Shown: positions 12,305 through 25,400, counted from the stretch's first letter. The stretch: DNA of 64,000 bases from Theobroma cacao (GCF_000208745.1 NC_030856.1:11221624-11285623); one strand, 5' to 3'. A program made the numbers and translations. Notes: generated by a model from the letters alone, not told the origin.

Positions 12305-14688
12305 AATTGCCTGATGATTTAAATCATTTTATCCAAACATCAGTCCTTGAAACCGGGCATGACATTCTATTTTTCTGGGTTGTTTGAATGGTTAAGTTGG
12401 GAATTAAGTTGGGGTTGATGTACGATTCAGAAAGTTGGGCGAATATTTCCTTCGAACTCTATACAGCACTGCTATTAAGCCACTCTTTATGATTTTCTCA
12501 TTTCAGTCAGATAAACCAAATTTGATATCCAAAGAGTGGTTGGCTATTGTCAATGGTGTAACAAATTAATTTAATATATTAATATTTAACTTTAAAAAAT
12601 TAATTTAATATATTAATATTTAAATTATACAACACAATTAAAATTAAAAAATACTTTTTTAATCATGCAATTAAATTTTTTATTTATAAATGGAATAAAT
12701 CATACTATTAATTATAATAAAAAATATATCAATGATCATCATTTGATGAACATACATTTATAATAGGCTTAAATCTTACTAATAATTATAATAAAAAATA
12801 TTTCAATGATCGTTATTTAATAAATACATATTTATAAATATATGTTTTGGATATCTTACATAATTGATAAAAATTTANACAGATATTTATGACTTTCATG
12901 AAAGATTTATAATTTTTTCATAAAATTGAAATGATTCAAACAACAGAAAATATTTTCGACAGTTTATTTAAACAATAGAAAACATTAAATTTTCTTATAA
13001 AATATTTTACACAGAAAAAATTTTCTTTCAATAGGTCATTTTTCAATTACCAAACAAATCCTAATTAAATATGAATTTTCAGATGCTGCCACAAATGTGT
13101 ACTCATGGTGGCAGTATCAGTTCTGTGACATTTTCGTTGAAGCAATCAAGTGGTGATTATCCGGTATTTTCCTCTGCACGAGATGTTCTTTGGATTTGTT
13201 TGAAAAATGGCTTGCGTTTGCTTCATCCATTTATGCCATTTGTTACTGAAGAACTGTGGCAGCACCTTCCAGGAGTAAAGAGCTACTCAAGGAAAGAATC
13301 GATAATGATATGCCAATACCCATCACCAACGAAGGTGAGTTCAAGTTTCATTGGGCTAGTATTGTTCTGGCTTGGTTATCCTGACATCATGATAACTGTG
13401 GAAACAGAAAACTTATACAATTTCAATTTCTGTGCAATCACTGCTATATTGCCTTTTCCCTTGCACAGAGCTGGACCAACAAAAGAGTGGGATACAAAAT
13501 GGGCCTTGTCGAGTCCACTGTAAGGTCTCATAGGTCACTTAGAGCAGAGCTGCTTGCTAAGAAGCAATTCTTTTTTTGGTCTGTCAAGATAAGAATTTTA
13601 TTAATCATCCCATAAGGAAAACCTGGAAGAGTCCAGGAAGAATAAAAGAGCAAGCAGAGCCAGAATTTGCCTGCTTGCACAGCACAGGACATAAGACACC
13701 TTGACACCGTGTACATAAAGCTTACTGGCAGTACAAGACTGGAGTCTAAAACACAGAGAGTCAGAAGAAAATGAAACGCAAATATGTGCAGCATATTTTT
13801 TTTAATCTTCAAAGAAGCTAGCTTTTGATTGCCTAGACAAGAGTCACAGTGTCTCTTCTTCCTCTTCATTTTTTTAAGTACCATGATCACTAACAACTGT
13901 ATTGCATTAATTTATCTTATTCAGGTTACCTGCTTTTGCATTATGTCAAAATGATGAAGTGGCAGAAATCATTAGATCATGTGAATTAGAGATCTTAACC
14001 CTTTTAGATAAATTTGTATTCCGGGTTTGTTGTTCTTCTATGCTTGGAATATATTGCAGCATATCGAATGTGGATACCATCATTTCAATTCAGTTTTCTT
14101 TTTATTTTTATTTTTTTTTATTAATGCTTAGCATGATTTTATTTTTCAAATGAAAATTCTATAGGTTCCACTGAGTGGTTTAGATACTGCGCCAGCCGCA
14201 TGTGCATTTGAGAATGAAAACCTGAAAGTAAGTGCCGTCTACTCATGAATGGTGAGCAATATCATTCATATCTTAAGGTTCATGGAACTCGGAATGCAGA
14301 AGCAGAACGTGAAAAGATCAAGAATAAAATGGATGAAATACTGAAGTAAGTGCCGTCTATTCAAGAATGATACATGCTTGTGTATATTATATTATATTAT
14401 ATATACAAGTCAACCTTTTTGGTAGATGGTTAATACAGTAAAAGCGTGGCCGTAAGATCCTAACAATGAATTAATTGATATGTTTTAGTGCATTTCAATG
14501 ATTAACTTTTGTATTTTAACAGGAAGCAGGAGTAGTTGAAGAAGATTATGAATGTACTTGGATATCAATAAAAGGTACCATTGCATATTGAAGAAAATAA
14601 TGCAGCAAAGCTGACAAAACCTCTCCAAGAATTTGAATATTTAAAAGATGAAGTGAACGTCGGGAAGCTGAAAGCAGAGCATCATCAG
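12305..14688 (+). pseudogene. Valyl-tRNA synthetase pseudogene (fragment, introns kept)
   Basis: The source enzyme charges tRNA-Val. Seven exon remnants are seen in correct order: about 12305-12410 (SVLETGHDILFFWV, from the Rossmann core), 13083-13334 ([12 protein letters not shown], then [13 protein letters not shown], anticodon-binding domain), 13469-13567 ([20 protein letters not shown]), 13925-14001 (LPAFALCQNDEVAEI), 14165-14227 (PLSGLDTAPAACAFEN), about 14270-14345 (HGTRNAEAEREKIKNKMDEI) and 14523-14688 (C-terminal coiled arm). Several keep AG/GT splice borders, so this is a DNA-level copy, not a retrocopy. It is dead: stops after FFWVV and twice in the last exon, a frameshift in the second fragment, no KMSKS region and no N-terminal half. 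AT-rich DNA with an N (12878) fills 12550-13060. It begins 77 bp past the Helitron end. Confidence 0.85.
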
Positions 14689-14752
14689 TAGTAAGGAAAC
14701 AACTTGAGTTTCTTGGCTATGACAAATTGATGCTATTCATTGTTATTCTTTA

Positions 14753-15235
14753 GGATAAAATACTCTCACTTCTTAAGTTTTAATCGAAATTTTTAACGGG
14801 TCCGTTAATTTTCAAAATGGACATTTATGTTTCAAAAAAATATCTTTCACTGAATACATATGTCCAGCCGTTAGTCAACCGTTAATGTTTTCATTAGTTT
14901 AGTGAAGTGATAATATTGAAATAGCAATTTTACTTTTTATTAATTTTAAAAATTACTATTATATAATTTTTATTAATTTTTTATTAATTAAAAAAAAGAA
15001 GCATGATCGGTGCTCCCCTTTCTTGGGGAGCTGGGAAGCACTAGTGGATGCTCTTTTTTAAAAATATATATATATAATAACAATTTTTTAAATTAAGAAA
15101 AAAATATAATATTTTAATTATTTTATAAGATTTGTTAACGGTGTTTACATTTTTGCGATGGAGTATCCATTTTGAAAACTAATGAATGCATTTGGGACTT
15201 CGATTAAAACTCAAGAGTGTAGAGATATTTTACCC
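14753..15235. mobile_element. Mutator-type MITE, TSD TATTCTTTA
   Basis: A 483-bp element with terminal inverted repeats of about 37 bp: GGATAAAATACTCTC at the left and the inverse of GGGTAAAATATCTCT at the right, continuing into the shared AGTTTTAATCGAA. It is flanked by the perfect 9-bp direct repeat TATTCTTTA (14744-14752, 15236-15244), the duplication length of the Mutator superfamily. No transposase frame. It sits just behind the synthetase pseudogene. Confidence 0.85.
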
Positions 15236-15244
15236 TATTCTTTA

Positions 15245-16970
15245 TAATAATGTTTACTTTCTAAGCCAGAACAAAACAGGAACTGCTTTAATAGTTAAGG
15301 GGCCTCTTTTGGTACACCCTTGTCAAGAGTTTCCTAGTAAATACGATGAAAATTTGTTATCAGTTCTTACAGATAATGTGCTGTAATGAAATTTTGTTTG
15401 TTATTCTTGAAGAATTCTCCTTACCTGAAATTTTAAATTAGGAAAAATGGTGGGCAACATCATTGTCCTTAACCTAATGTTGTCAAATAAACGACCAAAC
15501 TACTGTGCCATTTTTTCAAGAATGAATTGGGCTTAACTTACACAAAAGGAAATAGCTATATTCAATTCCCCTAAATTCCATCTTCGTTTCCTCAAGTTTC
15601 AAACTTTAAACCTATAAGAAGAAATCAAATTCTTACAGTTAAACTCTCCCATAGGGGACAAGGATCATCCTCTTTTATCATAAGAATTTAATATCCATGG
15701 GGTTCAATCATCTAGAAACTTTGAGGTAAGATGATAAGTGGTCAAGTAGTTAGTATTGATTATGGTTTTGAATTTTGAAATGTAAAGAAATCTAGTGCCA
15801 TTAAACCTTGATTCTCTATAATTCTAGTACCATTATGCAAACAATAACTAATGTTTAATTACGATGTAATCAACTTCCAACTTGTTAACCCATCCAATTC
15901 CATAAAGTGAACTATGCCCTTAACAATTCCAAAATACTTCATTACTACAGAAACGTAAACTTGTGGAGGGTAGCAAGAAACTGGTGTTGAAGGGACAAAT
16001 ATCATAACAAATAGTAAAGAAAACTGCACTTTGTGGCAATCTTCTATCTCTTCTGGTTAAAAGTTTGTTGTATGAGGAATTTTCCTTGCTACTCATCATT
16101 GTTTATAGGCAGAGTTTTTCCACTTCTTGATACATGAAGAGCTAGACTTTTTTGGTTCAAGGCTATAATTGCGACATGGATATGGCATCAAATCTAATAA
16201 TCCATTTGACCGTAAAGGCATGATCTACAGTGCTGTCAATCTGTAGCATCTAGCTTCACCGAAAGAAAGCTGCGAAATTTTCCACCATTTAAGCTCTAAC
16301 TTTGCAGCAAGAACGTTGTCCTCAAATTCCAGATTTGGAGAAGTCTGATGGTGAAGGTCAACCCATACATAGTCTCTTTCACAATCCCATGGGGCCTAAC
16401 TCTTCATTTCTGTGGCCATTTCTAGCCTTCCCCATAATCTTGTGGGACATCAAATGCTGCAAGAAAAGCATTTTATCAACCGACAAATCTTTCAGAATGA
16501 TCCTGTGATTGATCTTAAGTTTCTGCTTGATTCGAAAGCCTTGCATTCAGGAACAGTTAGGAAAATTATTCATTTATTGAATTTGTATTTGGCTTGAATC
16601 CACTAAGACATTTTAGCTCTCCCTCCCCTTCAAAGGACACAGTTTTTGATCTCTCCTGTGGCGCTTCTTTTGTCTGATACTTACATGATCCTTTGTCAAT
16701 TTGCATTGAAAATGACTTAACTATTGCTGCTGAATACAGGGAGTAACTCAAATCATTTTCAAGTGGAAAAAAAGAGGCACTATTCAATTATGTTCATACA
16801 AGAAAAAGACTAAGCAACCACCAGCACATTATTGTATCAAACTTATAGAGCTATTTAGTTTTGCTTTTGGGTAGTATGAATAGACAGCAGCACAGTCCAG
16901 CTTCAGCCCTCACCTGGTTGAGTTCGGCCAAAAAGTTTGTTCTTCCATCATGAACTACTTAAGCCCTAGA
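15245..16970. other. Intergenic DNA, no gene recognised
   Basis: Several short frames exist on both strands (for example 16302-16508 plus) but none resembles a known protein and none has splice or start context that would support it. The minus strand at about 16290-16420 reads vaguely like the end of a gypsy chromodomain region (FEDNVLA); this is too weak to annotate. Bases 16971-16975 are the copia target site. Confidence 0.5.
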
Positions 16971-16975
16971 GTTAC

Positions 16976-17525
16976 TGAAGAAGTTTTAAAGAAAAACCTT
17001 TTCTCAAAAAAGGATGAACACTTGAAGAACAGGGGAAAATTGATAGAAAATGCAGTATATCAGAGAATCATCAGCAACGACTATGTAACGGTTGCATTTT
17101 CATTTATATACTCTCCAAAAAGTTGTAAATTCCTTAGATTCAGCCTTGGGAAACTAAATCGAGGTGAGTCAGTTGTGATAATGGTAACTAACTCAGACTA
17201 GTAGACATGGCTATTAAGCCTCCAACAAGAAAAACTAAAACCACAACATTATTGTGCGTGCAAGAAAAAATTAAAGTAACAAGACCTAAACAACACAAGG
17301 AAATGTTGCGCAACTTTAAACACAAGAAATAGGAAAACAACACTTGGATCCACCGTTTCACTACATCAGGTATAAAGAAGTAAACGACAAAGCTACTCAA
17401 CGTTTAGACAATAAACAAGAAACAAAACAGAAATGACACCATATGAAGAACACCCTTCTTCAACCTTCAACTTTCTACTAGTTCCCACCAAACCTTCAAC
17501 CAGATTAGGAATTAGATCTTTAACA
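16976..17525 (-). repeat. 3' LTR of the Tork-like copia
   Basis: 550 bp, TG...CA ends, aligned through its whole length with 26392-26993. It lacks a roughly 40-bp insertion present in the other LTR near 26588-26630. It is the downstream LTR, because the element is read on the minus strand. Confidence 0.85.
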
Positions 17526-17605
17526 CAGCCTTGTGATTCTTAATCTAGTGAATACCAAGGCACGGGCTCAAATACTAACGTCAGGGTGTTGTGAAAACAC
17601 TAGGA

Positions 17606-18036
17606 TGTTATGAAAATACCAATCGTGGCGAGGTTAGAAACCGTGAACACCAATCTTGGCGAGATTAGAAAACCCCACTATGGTGAGTAATGGCCAAAAT
17701 CTCACTTTGATTGGTCAAACCAAAGTTACTAAAATCTCTTACTCTTTTGAAAAGAGCCTAGAGAAAATAAGCACTCCTGCTTACTAAATAAAATATTTTT
17801 TATTTAATCTCAACTTGAATGTGTCTAACAATTAGGCCAAGATGGCTTTATATAACTATTCATAAGAAAGAGAGTATTCTGACTTTCTCATGTGGGATTA
17901 TTACAATTCCTAAATAAATATATAAATAAAGAAATAACCTAATCTAAACTTTCTTGGAGTACAAGTAAAGTAAAAAATAAAACTAAACTAATTTGACTTA
18001 ATGCGCAAGTAACCTAAATATTATATTCCTATATCA
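17606..18036 (-). repeat. 3' LTR of the nested gypsy
   Basis: Aligns with 22005-22440 over its full length, with scattered substitutions and small indels. It is the downstream LTR in the minus-strand reading. Confidence 0.83.
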
Positions 18037-18038
18037 TT

Positions 18039-21000
18039 CTCTCTAAATTGGAGAAAAAAATTACCTTCAAGATCCATGTCTACTTCGTCTTTTCCATAGT
18101 AAGGAGAAAGATCGACTACATTGAAGGTAGAAGAAACTTCATAATCTCCAGTAAGTTCGATTTTGTAAGTATTCTCATTGATTCGTTCCAAGACTCGAAA
18201 TGGTCCATCAGCTCGAGGAGATAATTTTGTACGAGACTTAGGAAAACATTTTTTCCTTAAGTGAATCCACACCAAGTCTCTTTCTTTAAAACTAGCTAGC
18301 TTTTTGTGCTTGTTGGCTTACTTTTAGTATGTGGCAATTTGATGAATAATCTTCTCTCGAACTTTTTCATGGAGCTTCTTGATTTGCTTAGCATGTTCTT
18401 CAGTATCAGCACTAAATTCACGAGTAGTTGTTAACGCAAGAAGGTCCAAAGGACTAAGAGGGCGTTTCCCATGTACTACTTCGAATGGACATCTTCTAGT
18501 GGTTTGGCTTATAGAATTAGTGTAAGAGAATGTCACTTGTGCTAACACAAGATCCCATTGGCGAATATGTTTACCCACAAAACTTCTCAATGAGTTTTCT
18601 AAACTTTTGTTGACTACTTCTGTTTGACCATCCGTTTAAGGGTGACTTGCTGAACTAAACTGCAAATGAGTTCCCATTTTCCTCCAGAGAGTTCACCAAA
18701 ATTGACTCATGAACTTCACATCTTGATCTGAAGTGATGGTTTTTGGAATTCCATGAAGACATATAATATCTTTGAAATACAAATCAGTTATGTGAGAAGC
18801 ATCATCTGTTTTATGGCATGGCACAACTTGAACCATTTTGGAAAATCTATCGATGACCACTATTACAAAGTCCTTTTTCCTTTGAGTTCTTGGTAAACCC
18901 AAAACAAAATCCATACTCACATCCACCCATGGAGCTTCAAGAATGGGTAACAGTTTATACATACCAGTGTTTTGATTTCCAAGCTTTGCAGTGTAGCAAG
19001 TACGACACCTTTAAATATGTCGAATGACATCTCGTTCCACCTTAGGCCAATAAAATTTTTCTTTCACAAGAGCCAATGTTTTGTCTCTCCCAAAGTGTCC
19101 AGCTAATCCTCCATTACGAGCTTCCCAAATAATAGATTGGAGTAGAGAACATTGAGGAATGCACAGTTGATTACCTTTAAAAAGATACCCTTCTTGTTGG
19201 TGAAATTATCGATAAGGATGTTGAGAACTGGACTTCCATATCTCACCAAATTCAAGATCTTTCTCATACAATTCTTTCACAACTTCAAAACCAACAACCT
19301 GTAATTGTAAGGTAAATAGAAGAGCAAGGTGACGACTTAAAGCATCAGCTACCTTGTTTTGCACATCTAACTTGTGCTTGAGGAGAACTTGAAAAGCTTG
19401 AAGAAACTCACTCCAATCTGTATGTCAGTGATTAAGCTTGTGTTGGGAGTTGAGATGCTTGAGAGCTTCGTGGTCAGAATACAAGACGAATTCCTTTGGC
19501 AACAAATAGTGGCTCCAATGGTCCAGGGCTTGAATAACGGCATAAAACTCTTTATCATACGTTGAGTATTTCAAATTTGCATCATTGAGTTTCTCACTAA
19601 AGAAGGTAATCGATCGTCCCTCTTGAGATAGAACAGTGACAATACTTACATTGAAGGCATCACAATTAACTTAAAACACCAAATCAAAATTTGAAAGTGC
19701 AAGCACAAGAGCCTTGGTAATCCTCTCTTTTAATTCCTCAAAGCTATGTTATGCTTTGGTAGTCCATATAAAACTATCTTGCTTGAGGCATTAAGTAAGT
19801 GGAATAGCAATAGAATTGAAATTTTTGATGCAACGTCGATAAAAAGAGGTCAATCCATGGAAGCTTCAAACGTCATGAAGTGACTTTGGAACTACCTAGT
19901 TGATAATAGCATCAACTTTGCTTTGGTCCACTTTAATTCCTTGGCTTGACACAACATATCCCAAAAAGATAACTTTGTTTGTCATAAATTCGCACTTCTT
20001 TAAGTTAACAAAAAGCTTTTACTCTCGAAGTACTTCAAAAATCTACCGTAAATTTTCCAATTACTCCTTCTGACTTCTACTATATACCAAAATATCATCA
20101 AAATAAACCACAACAAACTTCTCAATAAAAGGACGAAATACCTAATTGTCCATTCATATAGGCCAAATGGCATAACTGTCCATTCATATAAACCATTACG
20201 AGTTTTAAATGTAGTTTTCCATTCATCTCCAGGTTGCATCTGAATTTGGTGATAACCACTACGCAAATCAATCTTGGAGAAAATGATAGCACCATGCAAT
20301 TGATCCAATAAATCATCAAGTCTAGGAATAGGAAAACAATACTTGATGGTGATTTTATTCACGGCACGACTATCAATGCACGTATGCCATGTTCCATCTT
20401 TTTTGGAACTAATAAGGTAAGAACAGCACAAAGGCTAACATTTTCTCTTACTAGGCCTTTCTCCAAAAGTTGTTTGACCTGATGTTGAACTCTTTATGCT
20501 CTTACGGACTCATGCGATAAACAGGCTTTGTTAGAATTACAAAACCAAGAATGAGATCGATGGCATGCTGAATATCTCACATTGATGGTAGGCTATGGGG
20601 TATCTCATCATGTACAACATCACAGAACTCCTCAATTATAGGCTTGACATCCTTGGGTATGGATGAAGATACTTCATTCTCCTCATAAACTAATAAAAGG
20701 TATAAGAGGCTTGACTCACAATAAGCTTTTTTAAGGCCAGACACAAATATGAGTGTTTTATCTTCTTCTTGTCTTTTTGGTCGGTCTTCTGGCTTTAGTG
20801 GAATCAACATAACTTTTACTCCATCTTTGATAAAGCAATAAGTATTCTTGTATTTGTCATGGTGAGCTCGACGATCACATTGCCATGGGCGTCCCAACAA
20901 CAGATAGCATGCGTCCATTGAAATAATATCACACCAGACTTTATCTTGATACTTATTTTCAATAGAGAATTGAACACAACAATGCCTCGTTACCTTTACC

Positions 21001-21990
21001 TCATTTCCTTTTCTCAGCTATTGTAGCTTGTGAAGATAAGGGGGTGTCTCAGTTGAAAGCTTTAACTTTTCCACCATGTAGTTGGCAACAACGTTCTCAC
21101 AACTTCCACTATCAATAACAACATTGCAAATCTTCCCTTAAGATGTGCACCTTGTATAAAAGATGTTGTGGTGAAGCCAACTCTCATTTTCAGTCATCAT
21201 AACAGTGCTAAGGTTACGATAAATGACAAGAGCTTCTCCATGGTCAGCAACAACTTCTTCTGTCTCATCTCCATTGAATATTTCTAACTCATCTTCTACT
21301 TCTTTCATGATAGATTCTTCCATAACTTATTCTTCTTCTACTAGAGAGATAATTCTTCGATTTGGACAAACAAAAGCAATATGCCCAAATTCTTAACATT
21401 TGAAGCACTTCTTGCTGACATTAAAAGCACAAGTAGAAGCAGTTTTTTTTGTCATTATTGCTTGTAGTTTTGGAAGAATTTACCTTTATAGGCGGAATGG
21501 TTGAGAAACTTTGTCTCCCACAATTTGAAGTAGAATCTTTTTGTCTAGATGAACTTACTGAGCTTTTTCGTGATTGTTGTTTCTCAACCTTTAATACTAA
21601 TCTGATGATATCATTTAAGTTCCAATATGGTTGTAGTTGAACAACATCTGCAATTTCAACATTAAGACCTCTAAGATAACGAGTTACAATTTACTCTTCA
21701 AGTTCCTAGACATCGCATTTCATGTGAAGTTGCTCGAACTTCATTGTATATTCTTCCACCAACATTGTTCTCTATCTCAAGTTATGAAATTTAATAAAAA
21801 TTTCTTGTTGATAATGCTCAGGAAGGAACTTACACTTGAGTTCTCGACACATCTTATCCCATGTTCTGATCTTGTTACGACCTTTTTTTTCTCGTTTCCG
21901 TTTGAAATTTTTTCACCAGATAGAGGCGTGCTTCTTTCATTTAATTGCAACAAGCTTCACACGTTTTTCATCAGGAGCATTTTTGGGACG
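18039..21990 (-). pseudogene. Decayed gypsy gag-pol
   Basis: Minus-strand order is gag, protease, reverse transcriptase, RNase H, integrase, the Ty3/gypsy order. Seen: gag from about 21900 to 21330 with zinc-knuckle CFKC...GHIAFVC broken by a stop (about 21360-21410); protease VVIDSGS near 21100; [15 protein letters not shown] (about 20240-20280) and YFDDILVYS (about 20080); RNase H AVIQALDHWS and DALSR near 19340-19530; zinc-binding GLAGHFGRDKTL...CRTC near 18990-19110; integrase DFVLGLPR (18890-18930), VIDRFSKMV, and TSDQDVKF (about 18710); a C-terminal WIHLRKKCFPK...ATFNVVDLSPYY-like tail (18021-18275) typical of chromoviruses. Stops and frameshifts occur in every domain, so no active polyprotein is made. 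Confidence 0.85.
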
Positions 21991-22004
21991 TGAAGACACC
22001 GAGG

Positions 22005-22440
22005 TGTTATGAAAACACCAATTGTGGCAAGGTTAGAAACCCCACTAAGGTGAACACTAATCTTGGCAAGGTTAGAAAACCCCACTAAGGTGAGTAATGG
22101 CCAAAATCCCACTTTGGTTGGCCAAACCAAAAATACTAAAATCTCTTGCTCCTCTGAAAAGAGCTTAGAGAAAATAAGCACTCTCGCTTACTAAAGAAAA
22201 TATTTTTTATTTAATCTCAACTTGAATGTGTCTAACAATTAAGCTAGGAGGGCTTTATATAACTATTCTTAAGGAAGAAAGTCTTCTAACTTTCCCATGT
22301 GGGATTATTACAATTTTTAAATAAATAAATAAGGAAATAACCTAACCTAAAGTTTCTTGGAACAAAAGTAAAGTAAAAAAGAAAACTAAACCTAATCTGA
22401 CTTAATGCGCAAGTAACCTAAATATTATACTCCTATATCA
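22005..22440 (-). repeat. 5' LTR of the nested gypsy
   Basis: 436 bp. Immediately left (21985-22004) would be the primer-binding site; on the minus strand it reads CCTCGGTGTCTTCACG, which I could not match to a tRNA type. Confidence 0.82.
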
Positions 22441-25400
22441 TATACTCAAACCTTTCTTTGCCTAAGCTCTTAGTAAATATGTCAACCAATTGATCATTTA
22501 TTCTACAATGTCATAGATCGATTTCATTTTCTTTCACAACTTCTTTAAGGGCATGATATTTGACCCGATGTGTTTGGTATGTCCATGTTGAACTAGATTC
22601 CTTGCAATAGTAACAACAGACATATTATCAACACAAATCAGAATACCTTGTTTTTGTTCAAGTCCTAGATCCAGCAAGACCTTCCTCAACCACAATGCAC
22701 GATTAGTAGCTGTTGCACAAGCTGTGTATTCTACTTCAGTTGTAGATTAAGCCATCACTTGTTGCTTCTTAGAATTTCAGGCAAACACAACACTCTCAAA
22801 TGGAAAACAAAACCCTCTTGTACGTTTTGAGTCATCCCAAGATCCAGCCCAGTCATTATCACAGTAGCCTAAGAAATTACTATTATCTTACTTTATATAG
22901 GTTAAGCCAAAGTCTAATGTACCTTTGACATACCTTAATAGCCTCTTGGCAACTTTGAAGTGCAAACTTGATGGTTCTTGCATAAATCTTGATAGCAAAC
23001 ATTATATCAGGTATGGTTGTAAACAAATACAAAAGAGATCCAATAATGCTTATGTAAATTTGTCCATTTACTTAGTTGATCCATCTTCTCTACTGAACTT
23101 GGAACCAATAGTGAGAGATGTGCTGACAGCTTTGCATGAACTTATCTTTAATCTTTTTAATAAATCCTTAGCATACTTGGCTTGATACAAGAAAATCTGA
23201 TCAGTGGATTGTAGCACTTCCATTCCTAAAAAGTAAGTCATTAACCCCAAATCAATCATTTCAAATTCTTCCATCATTCGAGTTTTGAACTTAGTTAAAT
23301 GATTACCTTCAAGACCAGTAACAAATCATCAACATACAAAGCAATAATGAGTGACACTACACCATTTGAGCTCTTCACATATAAAGTGGATTCATTTATG
23401 CTTTTTTAGAACTTTTTGCATCTAAAATATCAACTTGTCATACTAGGCTCTAAAAGCCTGTTTCATGCCATATAATGCTTTTATCAGTTTACAAACTTTA
23501 CCCTTAGTGTTTTTCTAGTTCATATCCTTCAAGTTGTTCAATATAAATATCTTTAGAAAGATAACCATTTAGGAATGCTAATTTGACATCTAAGTGATAT
23601 AATTTCCTTCCCTCCTTAGCTAACAAAGCAGCAAGCATCCTAATGGTGTCATGCCTTGCTACAGGAGTGTAAGTTTCCTAATAATCAGCCCCATACACCT
23701 GAGCATATCCTTTCACCACTAGTCTGGCTTTATACTTATTTACAGAACCATCAAGATTTACTTTAATTCTATAAATCCATTTAGCTCTTATCACATTCTT
23801 GTCTACAAGTCTATCAACTAAAATTCATTTATCATTTTAGGTAATCATTGACATTTTAGCATCCATAGCATCTTTCCATTTACTATCTAATACAGCTTCC
23901 ATGAAACTAATTAGTTCTAATATGGCTACATTGCATCTGCTATAAATGTCCTCCAAACTCCTTGTTCCTCTTATTGCTTTTGATTCATCTTCAATATCTA
24001 AGTCCTCATCATTGTTAAATTGTGAGAGATCTTTATCAGAAATAGTAACTTTTCTCAAGCTTTCAACAGCTCCTTTTTCCCAATTTCAGTATTGCCTTTC
24101 ATCAAACTTGACATCTCTACTAATTAGTATCTTCTTTGTTTCCATGTTGTAGAGTTTGTAGCCCTTTGATGCTTCACTATAACTTACTAACAAAGCTACA
24201 TTTGCCTTAGAATCAAATTTTGTTCTCTTTTCTTCAGGGATTTTAGCATGTAGCACACATAACCAAATGTTTTTAAGTGTGAAACAAATGGTTTATGTCC
24301 AAACCACATTTCAAATGGAATTTTATGTTCTAAGGCCCTCATATATGACCTGTTAAATATATAGTTAGCAATATTTACTACCTCCGCCCAAAACTTCTTA
24401 GGTAAATTTACCTGATCAAGCAAGCATCTCCCCATCTCAACTAGTGTTCTATTCTTTCTTTCAGTTTTTCCATTCTACTGAAGGTTGTAGGTAACAGTAA
24501 GTTGAAGATGCACTCCAAGGTTTGACAAAAACTTTTCAAACTCTTCTGAAGTGTACTCCCTTCCATTATCACTGTTCAAAGACTTAATCTTCATATGGTA
24601 GTAATTTTCAACTGATGCCTTGAATTTCCTGAAGTTCTTCAAAGCCTCAAATTTTTGTTTCATAAAGTATAGCAACAGTGCCTTGTGATGTCATTAATAA
24701 ACAAAATATAATATTTTCTCCCACTTAATGAAGGAGTTTTCATTGGTCCACTAATGTCAGTGTGAACCAATTTTAACTTCATAGTTGCCTTTCACCTACT
24801 TACCTTTAGAAATGACTTTCAAGTCTATTTTCCAAACTGACAAACTGAACACAATTTATCTGCTTTTGTTATCCTAGGTAAACCATCAACTAGTTCATTT
24901 GAAGACATAAGGTTTAGTGAATTGTAATTCACATGCCCTAACCTCCTATGCCAAGTTTCAAACAGATCAAGTTCACTATAAAATGCTACATCAATGGAAT
25001 CTGCTAAATTCACAAGGTAGCAATTATTCTTCATTCCAATAGTAAACACTTCATCACCACATAGGTCAAATATAGTACAGTATTCATCTTTAAACAATAA
25101 AGCATAATGGTCTTTAGCTAGTTGTCCAACATTGAGCAAGTTATGGTTTGCTTTAGGAATAAAATGAACACTGTGTGTATGTTTTAAGCCTAATGCTATC
25201 TCAACAGTCACAGTTCCCACACCAAGAATTTTTAAACATTCACCATTCCTAATTTTGACTTTGAGCTTCAAATTAGTGTCCGGATTAATGAACAAGCTTC
25301 TATTGCCTATTAAGTGATGAAAGCAAGCACCATCCAATAGCTAGATGTTTGTTATGACATAGTCATCTCTCATTTTAGCTATGAACAGAACCCCCTCAAC

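Larger units (their letters stand above)
17606..22440 (-). mobile_element. Ty3/gypsy element nested in the copia
   Basis: Two LTRs of 431 and 436 bp (17606-18036 and 22005-22440), reading TGATATAG...CATAACA on the minus strand, enclose 3.97 kb of gag-pol. On the right the interrupted copia frame resumes immediately (LGKERFEY at about 22441-22465), so the gypsy entered the copia just behind its RNase H. No clean 5-bp TSD is visible; the left border carries an extra partial copy of the LTR start (TGTTGTGAAAACAC at 17587), which may hide it. Each LTR pair shows many differences. Confidence 0.85.

Noticed and set aside
16290..16420. Weak likeness to a gypsy chromodomain end on the minus strand
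   Set aside because: Only a handful of residues agree (FEDNVLA) and stops surround them; could be chance.
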